A DNA stretch of 64,000 bases from Synchiropus splendidus (taxonomy: Eukaryota > Chordata > Actinopteri > Syngnathiformes > Callionymidae), in the NCBI RefSeq assembly GCF_027744825.2, contig NC_071334.1:27357937-27421936 (forward strand). Reading direction: 5' to 3'. Position numbers and translations under genes: made by a program. Positions within the stretch are counted from its first letter, which is position 1, and each line of letters starts with the position of its first letter. Shown piece after piece: positions 50,875-64,000 of this stretch. The notes under the pieces were generated by a model that saw only the letters and a program-made list of their open reading frames with translations, did no database searches and had not been told where the DNA came from.

Positions 50875-53800
50875 CTGCCAGAGCAGAGGCAATATGTGTC
50901 GGAACTGCCAGCGGAGAGAATTTACAGCCAAAAATAAAAACTCATCTGTCAGCATCCAGCGCGCGTGTATGGGTGTGAGCAACTATATTTTTCCCTCACA
51001 CTTGTGTGATTTTGCGCGACAGCGTTTGAACGGATGGAGGCTCACCTAGTTAGAGCTGCGATTGGTGACAAACGCCTTGGGCGAGATGCAGGCATTCTCA
51101 GGCAAGATCTGATTAATCTCACCTCTTCACTTCACACACACAAAATGCTGGTTAAACATCGGACTTTCATGCTTCATGTGAAGAACACGATGGAAAAGTC
51201 CATCCTGACTCCTGGTTTAAATGAATTGTAAGGCTGTTGCTTTGTATTTTAAAAAAGTGAGGAGACAGAAATAATATTTTACTCCTGCATGTCGTACTTA
51301 TGCTGCTTAACAAAAGAATGCTCTTGGATCCTGCATTTCACGGTGGACCTGACCCCAAAAGCTACGCAGCGGGTAGTTCATGATTTAGCAGCAGTATTAC
51401 AAGAATTCCAGGATGTTTTAATACCAAATCTTTGAGAGGCAGCCGGACTGTTATTCCGTATTTAATGACATGTGGGTGAAGGTGTGTGCATGTGTGTATT
51501 AGTGTGTGTGTGTAAATAAGTTAGTGTGTGAATGTGACTGTGTTTGACAGGCAGCCACCCTCTTCTAAATGAGATTAAATGGGAGGTTTGTCTCTAATCG
51601 TGTTGTAATGAGTTTCTGTGTAGCTCATACATTTACTAATTCCACTTGCCAATAGCGCAAACAGCCACGTGGGCATGTGTGTGTATCAGTGTGAGGACGT
51701 GTGTGTGTGAGTGTACGAGGGGTCACCACGCTGCAGTCTTACTCTCATTTATAACAATAGAGCTGGCCTGTCCCCATCAAAGGATTGCAAATTCTTAGCA
51801 CAAATGGTATCAACTGATGCACATGCAGAAGGACACACACACACACACAATTGTGCAGTCCATCTACGTATGGATCTACGTGTCATTAGAACTCTCAACA
51901 GGCATTAGCATTGATCATCTGACCAGCAGATGGAGAGTGACCGACATGGACCAAGCAAAGCCAGACTGTTTGTCTGTGTGGATGCAAAGACGCAGGACGG
52001 TGTGTGTTTGCGTGTGTGTTTATTTACATGTGTGGAGAAATTAAAAAAAAAGAAAAAGAAAAAGGGGACACAGATCTATAGTTCATTACTGCCCACCGCA
52101 GCTTTAGCGTGTCTGTGCGGATGGGATAGACTATAAATCTTGACCCAGGTTGTCATGGTGATGTAGCCACTCAGCCTCTCTGCCCTACAGTAAGGGGTCA
52201 GGGGTCGGCAGCTTTATGCAGCGGTACAGACTTTCAGAGCGGATAATGAACAAGGGAATCCAGTAACAAGGAACACATTTTCGCCCGTTACCTTCACCTT
52301 TAATCTTTTACCTTGTGGTCGACAAAATGTCATGGAGTCGGATCAGAGCGAGAGGAGAACACTTGACTGCCTCTGGCTACGAAAACAACTCAGACCAAAG
52401 AGGAATTATTGAGTGGTGAGGGTGGAAATGTAACACACCGTAGTGACACAGATTTCACAGACAGATCCCAAACAGATTTGTAGCTGCTAAACATGATCAA
52501 TTAACATTTTTTAAATATATATGAAAGCTAAATTAATAAAAGAAAATGAAAGGTCAACCTCAGAAAGGTATACGATTTTAAATGCAACATTTTTAGATGA
52601 AAAAGACCTAACTCGCTATTTTTGGAGAATAAATGATACATTTTTTGCATTGCAGCAGCAATTAAGGGAATAAAATAAAAACAAATAGACGTATCAAATA
52701 ACTTTTTATTTTTATTTTTGTTTCTGTATTGTGGATATTCGTTTAAGGCAAAAATAATAGAATGCTGAATGCAGTGAACGTTCTTTATAGATGGGATTGG
52801 AAGTCAACTGGATCACCATAAAACTCAAACTATGTCTCATGAATAACACATTATCAATAAAGGAACACGTGGTGTTTCAGTCAGAAGCTCAGCTTTTCTG
52901 CTTTGTCTCCAACACTTCCCCAATCAGACAGACTGCTGCCATCATGTCAGAGTCGGCGGCACATAAAATCAGCCCCCAAGTGAGCTTTGTGTAACCTCCT
53001 GATGAAGGCCACACTAATGCCCACTACTGCTGTTCGGCATTGGACTCTCACTACAGCGAAGAAAAGTGGGGTGTATCGTGGTTGCCATGAAAGTGAAACC
53101 CAGAGCTGTGTGAAATAAGGGTTCAGGTATGCTCTCCTCATCACTGTTTCATTGTCAAACTGAGTTTTAAACAAGACAGATATTTTGTATCCTTCTATGA
53201 TGGAGAACTTTGAAAATACAAAGATTTATTAATGTTATGTTATTTTTATTTCCGGAGATCTACCATGATATGACCCATGGAAAATAAATGGGGAAAAAAC
53301 AGTAGTCAAGAGGATCATTAAAGTCCTCCAACGCACGCTGGGAAGTCACATTCCCCTCACCCCTCTAGGAGAGACATCTTTTCAAAAACACTTACACACC
53401 CATACAGACAATCCCTGTTGGCTCATAATTTTCAATCACAGAATATGTGTCAGGCATACATTGTCTTATAACAGTGACAATAACATATAACAGTAACCTA
53501 GAACTTTCATAAAATAATGTTATGTAAATAAAACTTTTGTATTAGTAGTATTATTTTTATCAATTAAATTCTGGCCACAACATTTTTATTTCAAAATGAT
53601 GGTCTAAACAGCACCACATTGTTAAACAATTTACAGATTTGTTGTCCCTCTTCAAACAAAAGAAATGCATAATGTTGACTTCCAAATCTGGCTTTGCAAA
53701 CAAATCCTTCCCGTAGAAACTACAGCAATATCCAATTTGAATAGAGATAAAAACAGGTTTGCATAGTATTTTCACTTTCAGCTTTTGATGTTGCGACACT

Positions 53801-56800
53801 TTTTCAACTTTTTTTAGTTCAACGTTCATGTTTTACAGTGTGACATGGTAATGTAAACCTATCAAAGATGTGCTGCTAAGGTCTTCTCACATTATTGTAA
53901 CTTTGCTGTGATGGCAGACCATTCCTGCAGCAAATGCAGAGGAGGCAGACCACTAAATATTGACAAGCTGACAACCTTTCGACTAAATTTGGCACCAGCC
54001 AAGGTTTTAGATGAGCGACTCTTTAATGAGAGGGAGCTGTGCGCCTTCATTATTTCACAACACACAGGATCTTTCTATTCAATTTGAGGTTTATTAATTC
54101 ATGCCATCCTGTTTCAGGATTCATTTCAAGAACAGTATGACATGAGCCGGCGTGAAATGATTCAGGTGCTTTTTCATTCTTTAAGAATGAGCCTACAGCT
54201 AATCAATGGCTGCTGACCTAGCATCTGTGGGGTCATTCTCCTACCGACTGGTGTCATAAAAAAACCCTTTTACACCAGTAAATGTCACTTAAACAAGCGC
54301 TGACCTGGTTATTTATGTCAATGTACATGGACATATGCCTATTGATACGCAATGAACAGAGAAGGTTGAAAAAACAGTAAGGCCAGAAAATCATTTTCAA
54401 GTGTTTTGGGTTTGAAGAATGGGAGTTCCAGAAGTATGTTTCAATCCAATTATGTTCCCGCACTCAAAAACAATAATGTGGAAAAACCGATAATCCTGCT
54501 AATTCTTGTCTGTATTTTAGGACACCTTGCTTCAAAAAATATATATATATTGAAATGGCGGTATCATGATAGTTTAAATTAACGTAATTCTCAGTTTAAG
54601 TAAGATTAACATTACAAAGAAAACCAGACTGCTTTAGTACAATATAATTACAATATAATAATATATTTTAGATTAACACTACATAGAAAAGTGATCTCTC
54701 ATGATATGCTTGTCTCGTGTTCAAGCTCAGGATTGGCCTCAAAGTTTCAGGTGTTTTGCAATCCACTGCAATCTGACGTATTGCAATAAAACTCATGTCA
54801 TTATCAGATGGCACTTTTCAGGTCTTATAACAGAGCTGTGGAGAAAGAGGCTATAAACACAGTGAAGTTCTTTTCTTAAAATGCAGGGCATGGAGGAACA
54901 ATAACTATCGGAAGGTCAGTGGTTTTACTGGGCCGGCAAATGGGTGTGGATACAGTATGTCGCTGGAAGAACTAATTTGATTCTAGATCATTTAAAGGTT
55001 GCAGCATTCGCCAAGCCGGGTCCCGGAATGTAAGAGTTCTGGTCAGTGGAGATAACGTGAGCAGACTGTGAGAGAACTGTGGCATTTATGGTTTGACTTT
55101 TAGATTTTTAGGACAGAGGTATGAACTATTGCACATCAAATTGTAAATTTGTTGACTTTCTGGAACTGTTACACACACATTTTTTTGTCTGTAGAAGACG
55201 AACCAAAAAAGATTGATGTATGTTTATTCACTTACTTCGGAAGTGATAAGTCAGAAGTAGGAATGACTTTACAGCCAATTTCAGCTTTTTCCAGTTATCA
55301 ATCGATAATGACATCCACAAAATGTCATGGCTTTAAGTAACTTCTTGTCAAATATGTGCTTTGTTTGTAACAAGAAAACCTGCCGGATGGAGAGGAACAA
55401 CAAATGAGCAAAAAGTGTTACTTTTCTGGTTCTTTTTATTTCACTGACTGACAACTTCTACTTTCTTACTTACATTCTGGGAAGTTATCTTGGTTTGCGC
55501 ACTCAAAGTCGAGTATTCTTGGACTTACATCCTACAGACATAACCAGCAGTCGAATAAGCGTAGTAATGGTATGAACCTTTCTCTATGGTTGGACGCATA
55601 CCATTTGACCAAAAATTGACTGGAGATCAAATGCGTACAACATACATATGTAGATAATGCTGAGTCGTGGGATTATAAAATATGTGGTGGACAATTTCTT
55701 CTATGGATCTAATGAAGATATGGACAATTTTTAGACATTTAGAACATGTAACATGCATTAACAATCAACCATGAGCTGTTGTCTGGCTGAAGCAACTCTT
55801 CAAAGATGTAAAATGTAAAGTCTGAGCATTTGGTAACATGGCAGACTCGAAATGAATATTGCTCAGTACATATCAGGGGGAGGGCTCGATTCAGAGACAA
55901 TGTAAGGCCAGACATAGATGGTTTGAACACATGGAAAGTGGGACTTGCTGGACAATAATGTATTGGAGATGGCGGTACCTGCTATAAGGAGACAAGGAGA
56001 ACAACCATTGAGGATCATGGATGCAGTAAATAAGGTCATGAAAAGGACAAGGCCGACTAGCTATGGCAAACTTGGTGGAGAACTACTGAAAGACGACACT
56101 TAAAACTACAAACACAGATGATGTTAAGAGTTCTGCCCAGGCCAGAGAAAGTTTATTAATCATAATTTGACACGCTTTTAGCAGGCTGGAGGGAAAATCA
56201 AGTCAGGATAAGCATCATAAACTGTAGCCTTGATCTGTGCATGGAAAGATTGTGTTGGTGTGCAGTCTAAATCTGTCACGCTGGAGAAGGACAGGTAGAA
56301 AGGAATTCAGGTTTTGCTGATGCACTGCAACAGCCAGCACAGAGCCAGCGGCGAAGCTATTTGATGATAAATAGGAAATGCTGGTCCTGATAGACAAGTG
56401 TAAGGACGCAGGTGTTGCACTTGGAAGTCACCAACCAAAGCACATAAACATTCTAGGGAAATTCTAACAACACAATGGTAGTCAGGGGTTTTAAAAAAAA
56501 CCTGTAAAAACAATCCACAACAACAGAAACTTAGAATGTTAAATCCTTCATACTGACTCTCCATACAACACAGTAAAAATAAAAGCCCTCTCATGGACCA
56601 AAAACTATGTCCCTGTGTGTGTACTGTAACACTGTCCTCTCTGCTTGTACTGTAACAGGTATGTAGACACAGGCCGAAATAAAAGAGGGGCATTATAAAT
56701 CTGAAGCTGCAAATGGCCAGAGAGGGGTTACCATGACAACAGGGGGGAGAACGTTCCAGGTGACTCTGAGATCATTGAGATGCTAATTGTCCATTTTCAA

Positions 56801-58855
56801 TCCTCCATAAAGTTTAACAGCTGCTCTGCATCCACATGTTTTTCCAAGTCAGTCACAGAGAATACCTCTGGGAGGGAGGGCCATCCTCCCTCCCTCCTTT
56901 TGTGTTCCTAATGACACCACAATCGTCCTCATGCCGTCACCAGCAGCAACAGGAAGACTGTGTAAATATCACAGATGATCTGGCGCATATGTGAGCATCT
57001 CCCTGGAGACCGACCAACACCTGATGATCAAGCTCTTTCTCCATCCTTCTCAGCATCATTTCATTCTCCTCCTCATTTCCTCCTGTCCAAATTCATCTCC
57101 CTCTAAGTTCCCTCTCCACTCCCCTCCTCCTCTGCTTGCTCATCCCCTGCTGTTTATCTCCAGCGCTGCTCTCTCCCAGTGCAGTGCGTTTAACCACTTT
57201 GTCCCCCTTTAAGATAAAGATAATTAAATCAGCCGCTAAATGAGAGCGAGTGCTGCTGGCGTCACTATGGTTCCACTTTGATGTTCAATTTCCGTGCGAT
57301 TGTATCGACATCATTTCAGTCCAGAAGGACCGTCGCACAATCGCACACATTTGCACACGCAATTAATCCATTCACACCTCCCGACCACCTACTCCCGACA
57401 AACTGTATTGTCCTCTAATCCAACCACAACATTCTTGTTCTTTCCTTTCCTCTGTTCCAATCTGCTCTCTCTCTGCTGCCCCCTTCTTCCTGATCAGCAG
57501 GTTGCTAGGCAACTGCGCTCCATTGATCTAGAGGAGCACGATGACAAGCTCCCATAACTGTCATGAACGCACACAGACACAAGCACGAACACACACATAG
57601 TTAGTGGAGATGCCTCGTAGCACCTTCAGGATGAAGCCGTCCTCGCTTATCTGAAAAGGACAAGAAAAGGGAGGAGAGAGGGAGGAGGGACAGAGTGATA
57701 GAGATGACAGCAGAGGAGGAGAGGAAAATGGCTGGCCCTGTTGTGTACCAAGACCCCATCTTCATTCTCCACGTCCATTCCTTGGTGTGTAACCCTTGCC
57801 ATTGCCGGAAAACAATTACACTCCCCAGTGGCCCGGCTGAATTTCCAATCTGACACGTCACAAAGTCGTGGCAACCTCATCACAGAGAGCTACAAACTGT
57901 TTCCACCCAGCCGTGCCAGCTCACTTATTACACGTTCTGACAAATAAACCGAGACCAGGCAGCGGACGCAGCAAAGCGCATGAAGTCAGGATGCGGAAGC
58001 AGGTGTGGAAAAGCTCGCTGACAATTTTTTGAACGCAAGATATTGTTATTTTAACAATTCAGTTTTACTTTAAAATGGTGCATACAGTATAGTTCAGTGC
58101 AACACGGCGAACCATATTATTCTGATTCAAAATACACCTACTAGCTCTACGAGAAAATATCATTGCGATTTTTTTGTGACAGTATCAAATACAAGTAACA
58201 TCCACCTTACGATCTGCTCGACTTACGTCCATCCGTACTTACGACCACAGCCAGCAAATGCTTTTTATTTATTTTTCTTAATCAATGCCTGGCATCGCAG
58301 CACGTAGCAGCCCGGCATTGTGTACGACAGTTATGGCAGCACAGCATCCCAGCATCTCACTCTCACACAGCCATCTACCACTACAGTAGCACCTATAACC
58401 ATCATGTCGGCTATTTTGATCTGTCTTACAATATCGGTCAAAAGTCGGATGCTATCTGCATCCTGGTGAACAGTTGGGAAGCTCATACACGTGTCCTGCT
58501 CAACAGAGCAGCCAATCGAACGCACAAGTATAATACTTGTGACAAGCTTTCAGTTTCAAACACTAACTGTTGTCAAATGTATTCCGAGGACTTGTTGCTG
58601 GATTCACGGAGCTGATGCATCAGGCAGCTGTCACTCCACATTGCCATTTCGCAAGCGCACCATGGACTGCGTTGGCTAGAAAGGTGAGACAAATGGGGAG
58701 AGAGGCCTGACAAAAGCCTCTTTTGAGAGAGTTTCACGCCAGTTATGAGAGAATTGGCAGCCCTGTGTTAGCGCTCTCTGCTAACCGCTGCTCAGTATAT
58801 CTCTCAAGGATTGTAGATACTGGAATAACACCATCTATGCGGGAAAGCAGTTGGC

Positions 58856-58856
<1 letters not shown>

Positions 58857-58888
<32 letters not shown>
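58857..58888. repeat. (ATA/TAA)n microsatellite
   Basis: About ten uninterrupted ATA-phase trinucleotide units. Confidence 0.95.
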
Positions 58889-58889
<1 letters not shown>

Positions 58890-61800
58890 GCTATTTAAAG
58901 ACGTCTCTCTCCTGCTGCATCTATGTTTTGGTTTGTGGTAATGCAGGCTCTTAATCGTTGAAACAATATTGCCCTCAAAATATTACTATCAGAACATGTT
59001 CTGGCACCTTGTTATTGCACGTAAACTGTTTTGTGTATTTATAAAGAGAGAACACTACTCTTAATAAATACACAAATAGAACCATGGTTACCACTTTGAC
59101 CAAATGTTTGTGGGAAACCGTGATTTTTTATGTAATACACAGTAAACCAGAATTACCTTATAAATGGAATTGGCACCCAAGGATCGGAAAAAATATCGAA
59201 TCGGGCCAAATGCATATCGCCCCAGTCTTAATATCAACCCATAAACATATACACCTTAACAGACTGTACTTTCACATCTTGAAAGCAAATCCGCATTTAC
59301 TGTTGCGGATGGGCAGATGGTAAATCCTTCTGTCTAGGTATGATGCAATACTGAAATAACATATTTCATTATTCTGAGTTACACAGTTTTAATGTAGGAG
59401 TAAACTGAAGGTGAATACACACCAAACACATTCAGTTACATCAGTTAATCCAAAAGTTTGGACACAAAGCCAAGACCAGCAAGAAAAGCAGCTGGACATA
59501 TCAATTATGAACGAGAGCGAGTACACAAATGTAGAAGGTTTCTGTTATTAACGCTCAATCCAAATATCTGCTCGCTAATTCAGACTAGTTCAAGGGTCTC
59601 TATTCACTTACAGGGTAAATATAACTGAAAAGGTGCTCTCTCATACGCAGCTGTTCCTTTTGTAACACTACTTGTGATGGTTCTCTTGTATCAGTCTGTG
59701 CAAAGCAACGTGGCTTGGAAAAAAACAAAAACAAAACGCAATAATATATTATGTGTTTCTTGATTCACACCGACCGAGTCATAGTCATGAGTGCAGTGTG
59801 AATCATGCTGAACTCATACAGTAGACTCCTGCTCTGTGCCAGTGCCATGTGAAAGCCGACACCAGAACCAAGCAGCATGGAGAGAGTTCGCGGGTATTTA
59901 GATAGTAATAATACAACAAACTCTCAATATTGACATTAGTAGTTGCTGAGACTCTTTGGAGTCTTTGCTGGAATATTGCCTTGGGCCTTTCACATTATCA
60001 GGAGCTTAATCAAGCTTGTCACATGTGCCCTATTATTCATCATCGATAGCAGCAAAGTCAATCAAGTCATGATCAATAGAATTGGAAACCAACAGCGTGA
60101 GAGCCCCGCCCCAACTGCTGCATGACTACCCTCTTCGCTTTCCCCATTCAACAGATATTCGGGAGACTCGCACTTGATTCTGACATTCAGGCAAAGCTTG
60201 TGGTTGTGTATGGCCTCTTAAGATCCCTCTCCTCATTCAAGGAGGGGTGAGGATGCACTTCGGTTTCACGTGGCTTCATAAGTAAATACGTCTTCAAATG
60301 TATGTTTGGTATTTATTCTCTGTTTTTATGTGAAAAGTCAACCCATCCTCACTCCCGTGGAGTAATATGTTGATGTTGGGAAGTGGACTTTTGCGTCCTT
60401 CAGCGTTGCATGTTGACACATCGGTGTTTCAATGGAGTTTGGAAACTACTGACTTACAAAATACGTAAAACACATGACACTACAGGTGTTTAAATAATGT
60501 AACACAATCAAGAATACATCGACTGAACTCCCAGCAAAATGCTTTTCGTACACAAAGTAGAATATGTTGCATTCCCCCTCCTCCTCTACCAAGAACTTTA
60601 ATCAATGTCATGCTTGTACCCAGTGTTGTATCTTGGGCAGCCAAACTCTCACAAGATGCATAATTTTCTGGTTTACGATTTCAGAAATCAATTTTACATA
60701 CTCTCTTCCCCCAAGCGTAGTTAAGACTATGAAGAAAATATATTATATTGATAATGACTTCCTCGCCAAGACTCTGTGACCAATTTATCTAAAGGTTTTA
60801 GAGAAAATGTGTAAAATAAACCTCTCATGCTGACGGATCGGTCTCAGTTGGGAAGTAAATAACACCAGGAACCAGGAAGGCAGCACATATGCAGTTTATG
60901 AGCATGTTAATGTGCACTTTGAAGCCTGTGTTTACACTCCGCGTACCTGCTGGGACCAGATCAGGTGTTGTTCAGAGGCTTTGCAGATGGGTGAGAGATC
61001 AAGGTGGACTGGTGGTGAGAAACAATCACATTTATTTGCAATCGCGTGAGTAATAAACAAACAGACTTTATAGACATAAAATGTGTTTGCAACATCATAA
61101 GGGCCAGCGTCGGAATTAGAAAGACGTAAAAAGTAATATGTAATAACTTGTAGAAACCCCGAAGAGCCACCTTTGATGCTGCAGGTTTTCGATCAGGAAC
61201 ACACACTGCAGGGTCCAAAAACATAGACAGGTAAATTGGTAGCCCATGCTGTTTTTCCCCGTGATGACCCGTTGACCACTTCTGGATCCATGCCTATCCC
61301 AGTATGTCTCTCGCAGGTTCCCAAATATTTAGCTCGCCTAATCTACTTGGAGTGGAAACGTGTCAAACACACAGATCCTCACACTCTTATCATTGCGTGG
61401 CTCTTGAATACACAACGAGTTAAAGGACTCCAACTAAAGGAATAGAGCATGTGCATGAACATTTTGGGGGAGAGGTGTTTAAACCAGAAAAATATGAATC
61501 CATCACAATTTTTCAAATGAAATTATTCTTTGTTTGGAAATTGTTATTGCTGTTCATGTTGTTGGATTGGTTCTCTTCGATCTACAAATGTTATAGAGAC
61601 GCCCCATTCATTTCTACTACTTCAGATGACGGGTGAACCGGCTGCTAAAAGTACAAGCTGGAAAAGCCTGAATGGCTGAAATTTGAAAAAAAATAGCCCC
61701 AACATAAAATTTGAAATCTCTGGCTGTCCTGCATTCCATTTTAGTGCATCAGACCAGGAGAAACGATGAGTGCAGAGGCACCAGTCATTTATTTCTAGGT

Positions 61801-64000
61801 TGAAGAATGTTTCTCTCAACACCTGAAACAAATGTCCTGAATTAAAGGTATTAAACTCTACTTCTCTGGAGCACCAAGAAGTATCTGCAGATTCATGATG
61901 ACTGGATATACTGTACATGACAGTCTTGTCCTGCTAAGATTATTAATAATAGTGAGATAACGTCTTCTCTCACTTTGTCTCAGCTGGAGTGTGATGTCCA
62001 GCATTCCGACTTTGGCTCTCCTCCAGTCGTCGTTCGATTGGTTCGCCTCTGACGCAACTCAAAATCTACTCATTGTCTTTGTCGTCATCAGCGCCTGCTT
62101 CCACAGTCGAAGCGAAACCCCCTCACATCCACTCCCACTCATCTCCAGAATAGGCATCAGATCCAGCTTTGCTGAGAAACATTTGGCTTCCTCTCAAGCT
62201 CTGCTCCACCCCCTCCCATGGAAATTCTTCAGGCAGATAGGTGCCAACGCTGACTCTGCTACGATATGGCTGTGATTCCTTTCTGCCCTGGCCTTTCCTT
62301 CAACACCTCTCTCGCTCTGCTCCGGCTTGACTCATCTGCTCTTAAATCCCTGGCGTGAGCTTCCTGTGCTCGGATCTGATACAAACATAAAAGAGTAAAC
62401 AGACCCTTGAGGCGCCAGGAAGATGAATCCTGAACCTGAAAAGCCCCAGGAAGAGCAGACTCTCCTCAAGCTACAGTTGTACATGGGAGCTAATAGTAGT
62501 AAATGACACAGTGTGTTGAAGAACTACTGCAACACCAAGTCTTCTCACATTTTATCACCTCAGCCAAAAACATGAAAGCAAATATGAAAGTGACTCCATC
62601 AAATGCTGGTACAAAGATGAAAGATAAAGCAGAGCTTGACAAAGCGTGGCCCCGTTGCCTGTATGCCTGGACTAACTTATTTACGAGTTTTGGATCTATT
62701 TTGAAAGCTACTGAAAATAAGGTTCCAGCATTTAAAGGTAACTGATTGTAGCCACGTATGAGAAATATATCAACACAAATTCACACAACACCGCCTTCAT
62801 ATCACATAACAATGTTTGATGTGCAAAGTGTTCACCACAACACATCAACAAACGAACAAATCAAAGCCAGTGGGAAACATATCTGATCTATTTAATGAAA
62901 AATGTATTTGCTCCAGATAGCCAGCTGAAGATAAAGGCTGTGTCTTTGGGAGGCTCAGATCCTTGTCTCGCCACAAACCCTAATCAATTCTGCTTCATGT
63001 TTCCAGTTGAATCGAGTTACTTGTGCTAGTGATGGAACACTTGTGACATGTCGTACTTCCGAATCGCAGCATAATAGGTGGGACTTAGCCGTCACCCAGA
63101 TACCATCTACAGGGTTTCAAGATGGTTGACCTGATCCCCTTGAGGGAATGAAGCCAATTACAGTCAACTGTTGGCTTTTACACACTCCTCAACTATAAAC
63201 CTCAACTATCAACAACAACATATCAGTCATATCCGAACACAGTGTAGTGTAGGGATATTCCAGAAACGTTCTGTCACAAGCAGTGTGCCAGTTGAAAGAC
63301 TATAAAATCACAACAGCCCTCCAGCATTGATAAAAAAGATCAATTCTACTATGTAAACAAAACACTTTATTGTTCAAAGAAGTGCTTCCAACCTCTCCGT
63401 TTTCTATTTGGAGATCAATTATTGTATGCATCATACGTGCACGCTTGTTTTGCTAAACCGCTGGTAGTCAATGCAGAATCGGTGGCTGCTAGTATATGTC
63501 ATGAGTGAAAGGAGCTCTGCCTTATAACCTAAAGTTAAAGTGTTTCTTTTTAAAACTGCCGCCTGATGCAACCGGTGATCTTTTCAGGGAGCAGTCTGTT
63601 GGCCCTACGCGAAGCAGATCCAGTGAACATGGAAGCCTGGAAGCACACAGCAGGCAAACAAACTAGTCCCGACTCTGAATTCACACAACCACTGAGCCCA
63701 GGGTGCAACCTTGACAAATCCCCCTTCAGGTAACTAGAGTTTCAGTGCAGGAAGATGCATTTTGACTGCATCCACTCAAGGCTCTGAGTTGCGCTAGTCA
63801 CCGACCTTTGCAAACCCAGTCACACACTTATGAACATGAGCAATTAAGAACCATGCGACGACCACCAGTGATGGTAATTTTGCTGGACAGTCAAGTCGAG
63901 TCAAGTCTCACGACTTGAACAGAAAGGCAGTGTGTATTCCTGTCTCATCTTTAAAAGTGATTCTTTGGTAATTAGACGATCACATTGAGATCTCTTGAGC

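Larger units (their letters stand above)
47871..64000. other. 16-kb 5' flank without recognisable genes
   Basis: No exon-like, domain-bearing or RNA-gene sequence was recognised on either strand. Only microsatellites (GT at 50854-50874, TAA at 58857-58888), pyrimidine-rich tracts (57030-57180) and possible transposon scraps (near 53300, 58200 and 59170) were noted. It may hold distal enhancers or a further upstream UTR exon. Confidence 0.6.

Noticed and set aside
53300..53400. Possible LINE open-frame end (RIIKVLQRTLGSHIP)
   Set aside because: Too short and too diverged to assign by eye.

Overview
The window is vertebrate nuclear DNA, most likely from a teleost fish. It carries the 5' two-thirds of one gene, an alpha-neurexin of the nrxn1 type, on the minus strand. 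Translating the exons in order gives a signal peptide and then LNS1-EGF1-LNS2-LNS3-EGF2-LNS4-LNS5-EGF3-LNS6 (start). The wording is that of neurexin-1: LNS2 is almost residue-for-residue the mammalian NRXN1 sequence as I remember it. The fish assignment rests on the short gene (about 45 kb for exons that span about a megabase in mammals), fish-type transposon remnants, and divergence pointing to one copy of a duplicated pair (nrxn1a or nrxn1b, not resolved).

Layout, right to left in the direction of transcription. 47.9-64 kb is gene-free 5' flank with low-complexity tracts. About 47.03-47.87 kb is a CpG-rich block, the probable alpha promoter and 5' UTR; it holds a near-consensus RE1/NRSE (REST site) and a perfect GGTCACGTGACC palindrome. 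The first coding exon lies at 45116-45848 (signal peptide, LNS1, EGF1). A 19.7 kb intron follows, with two cassette microexons at splice site 1 (40378-40395 and 39788-39817). LNS2 and LNS3 are at 25380-17381, with the SS2 cassette (24142-24186) and EGF2. LNS4 and LNS5 are at 12282-4099, with the SS3 cassette (10701-10727). EGF3 is at 2258-2377 and the start of LNS6 at 1106-587. SS4, the rest of LNS6, the stalk, the membrane segment and the cytoplasmic tail lie beyond the left edge.

Sixteen constitutive exons total 3574 nt (1191 codons plus one base). Phase is compatible at every junction, and all four cassette exons keep frame, so the transcript model is internally consistent. The beta-neurexin first exon is not visible in the intron where mammals carry it (1107-2257).

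The introns hold an intact-looking non-autonomous hAT element with an 8-bp target duplication (2907-3795), a diverged repeat present twice (13.85 and 27.8 kb), a decayed RTE-like reverse transcriptase (about 15.0-15.8 kb), a tRNA-SINE-like fragment (about 5.39-5.50 kb) and microsatellites, chiefly a 100-bp TA run at 8.2 kb. I found no second gene, no RNA gene and no CRISPR. Exon ends come from reading splice signals and frame by eye. Comparisons with mammalian neurexins are from memory, not alignment.
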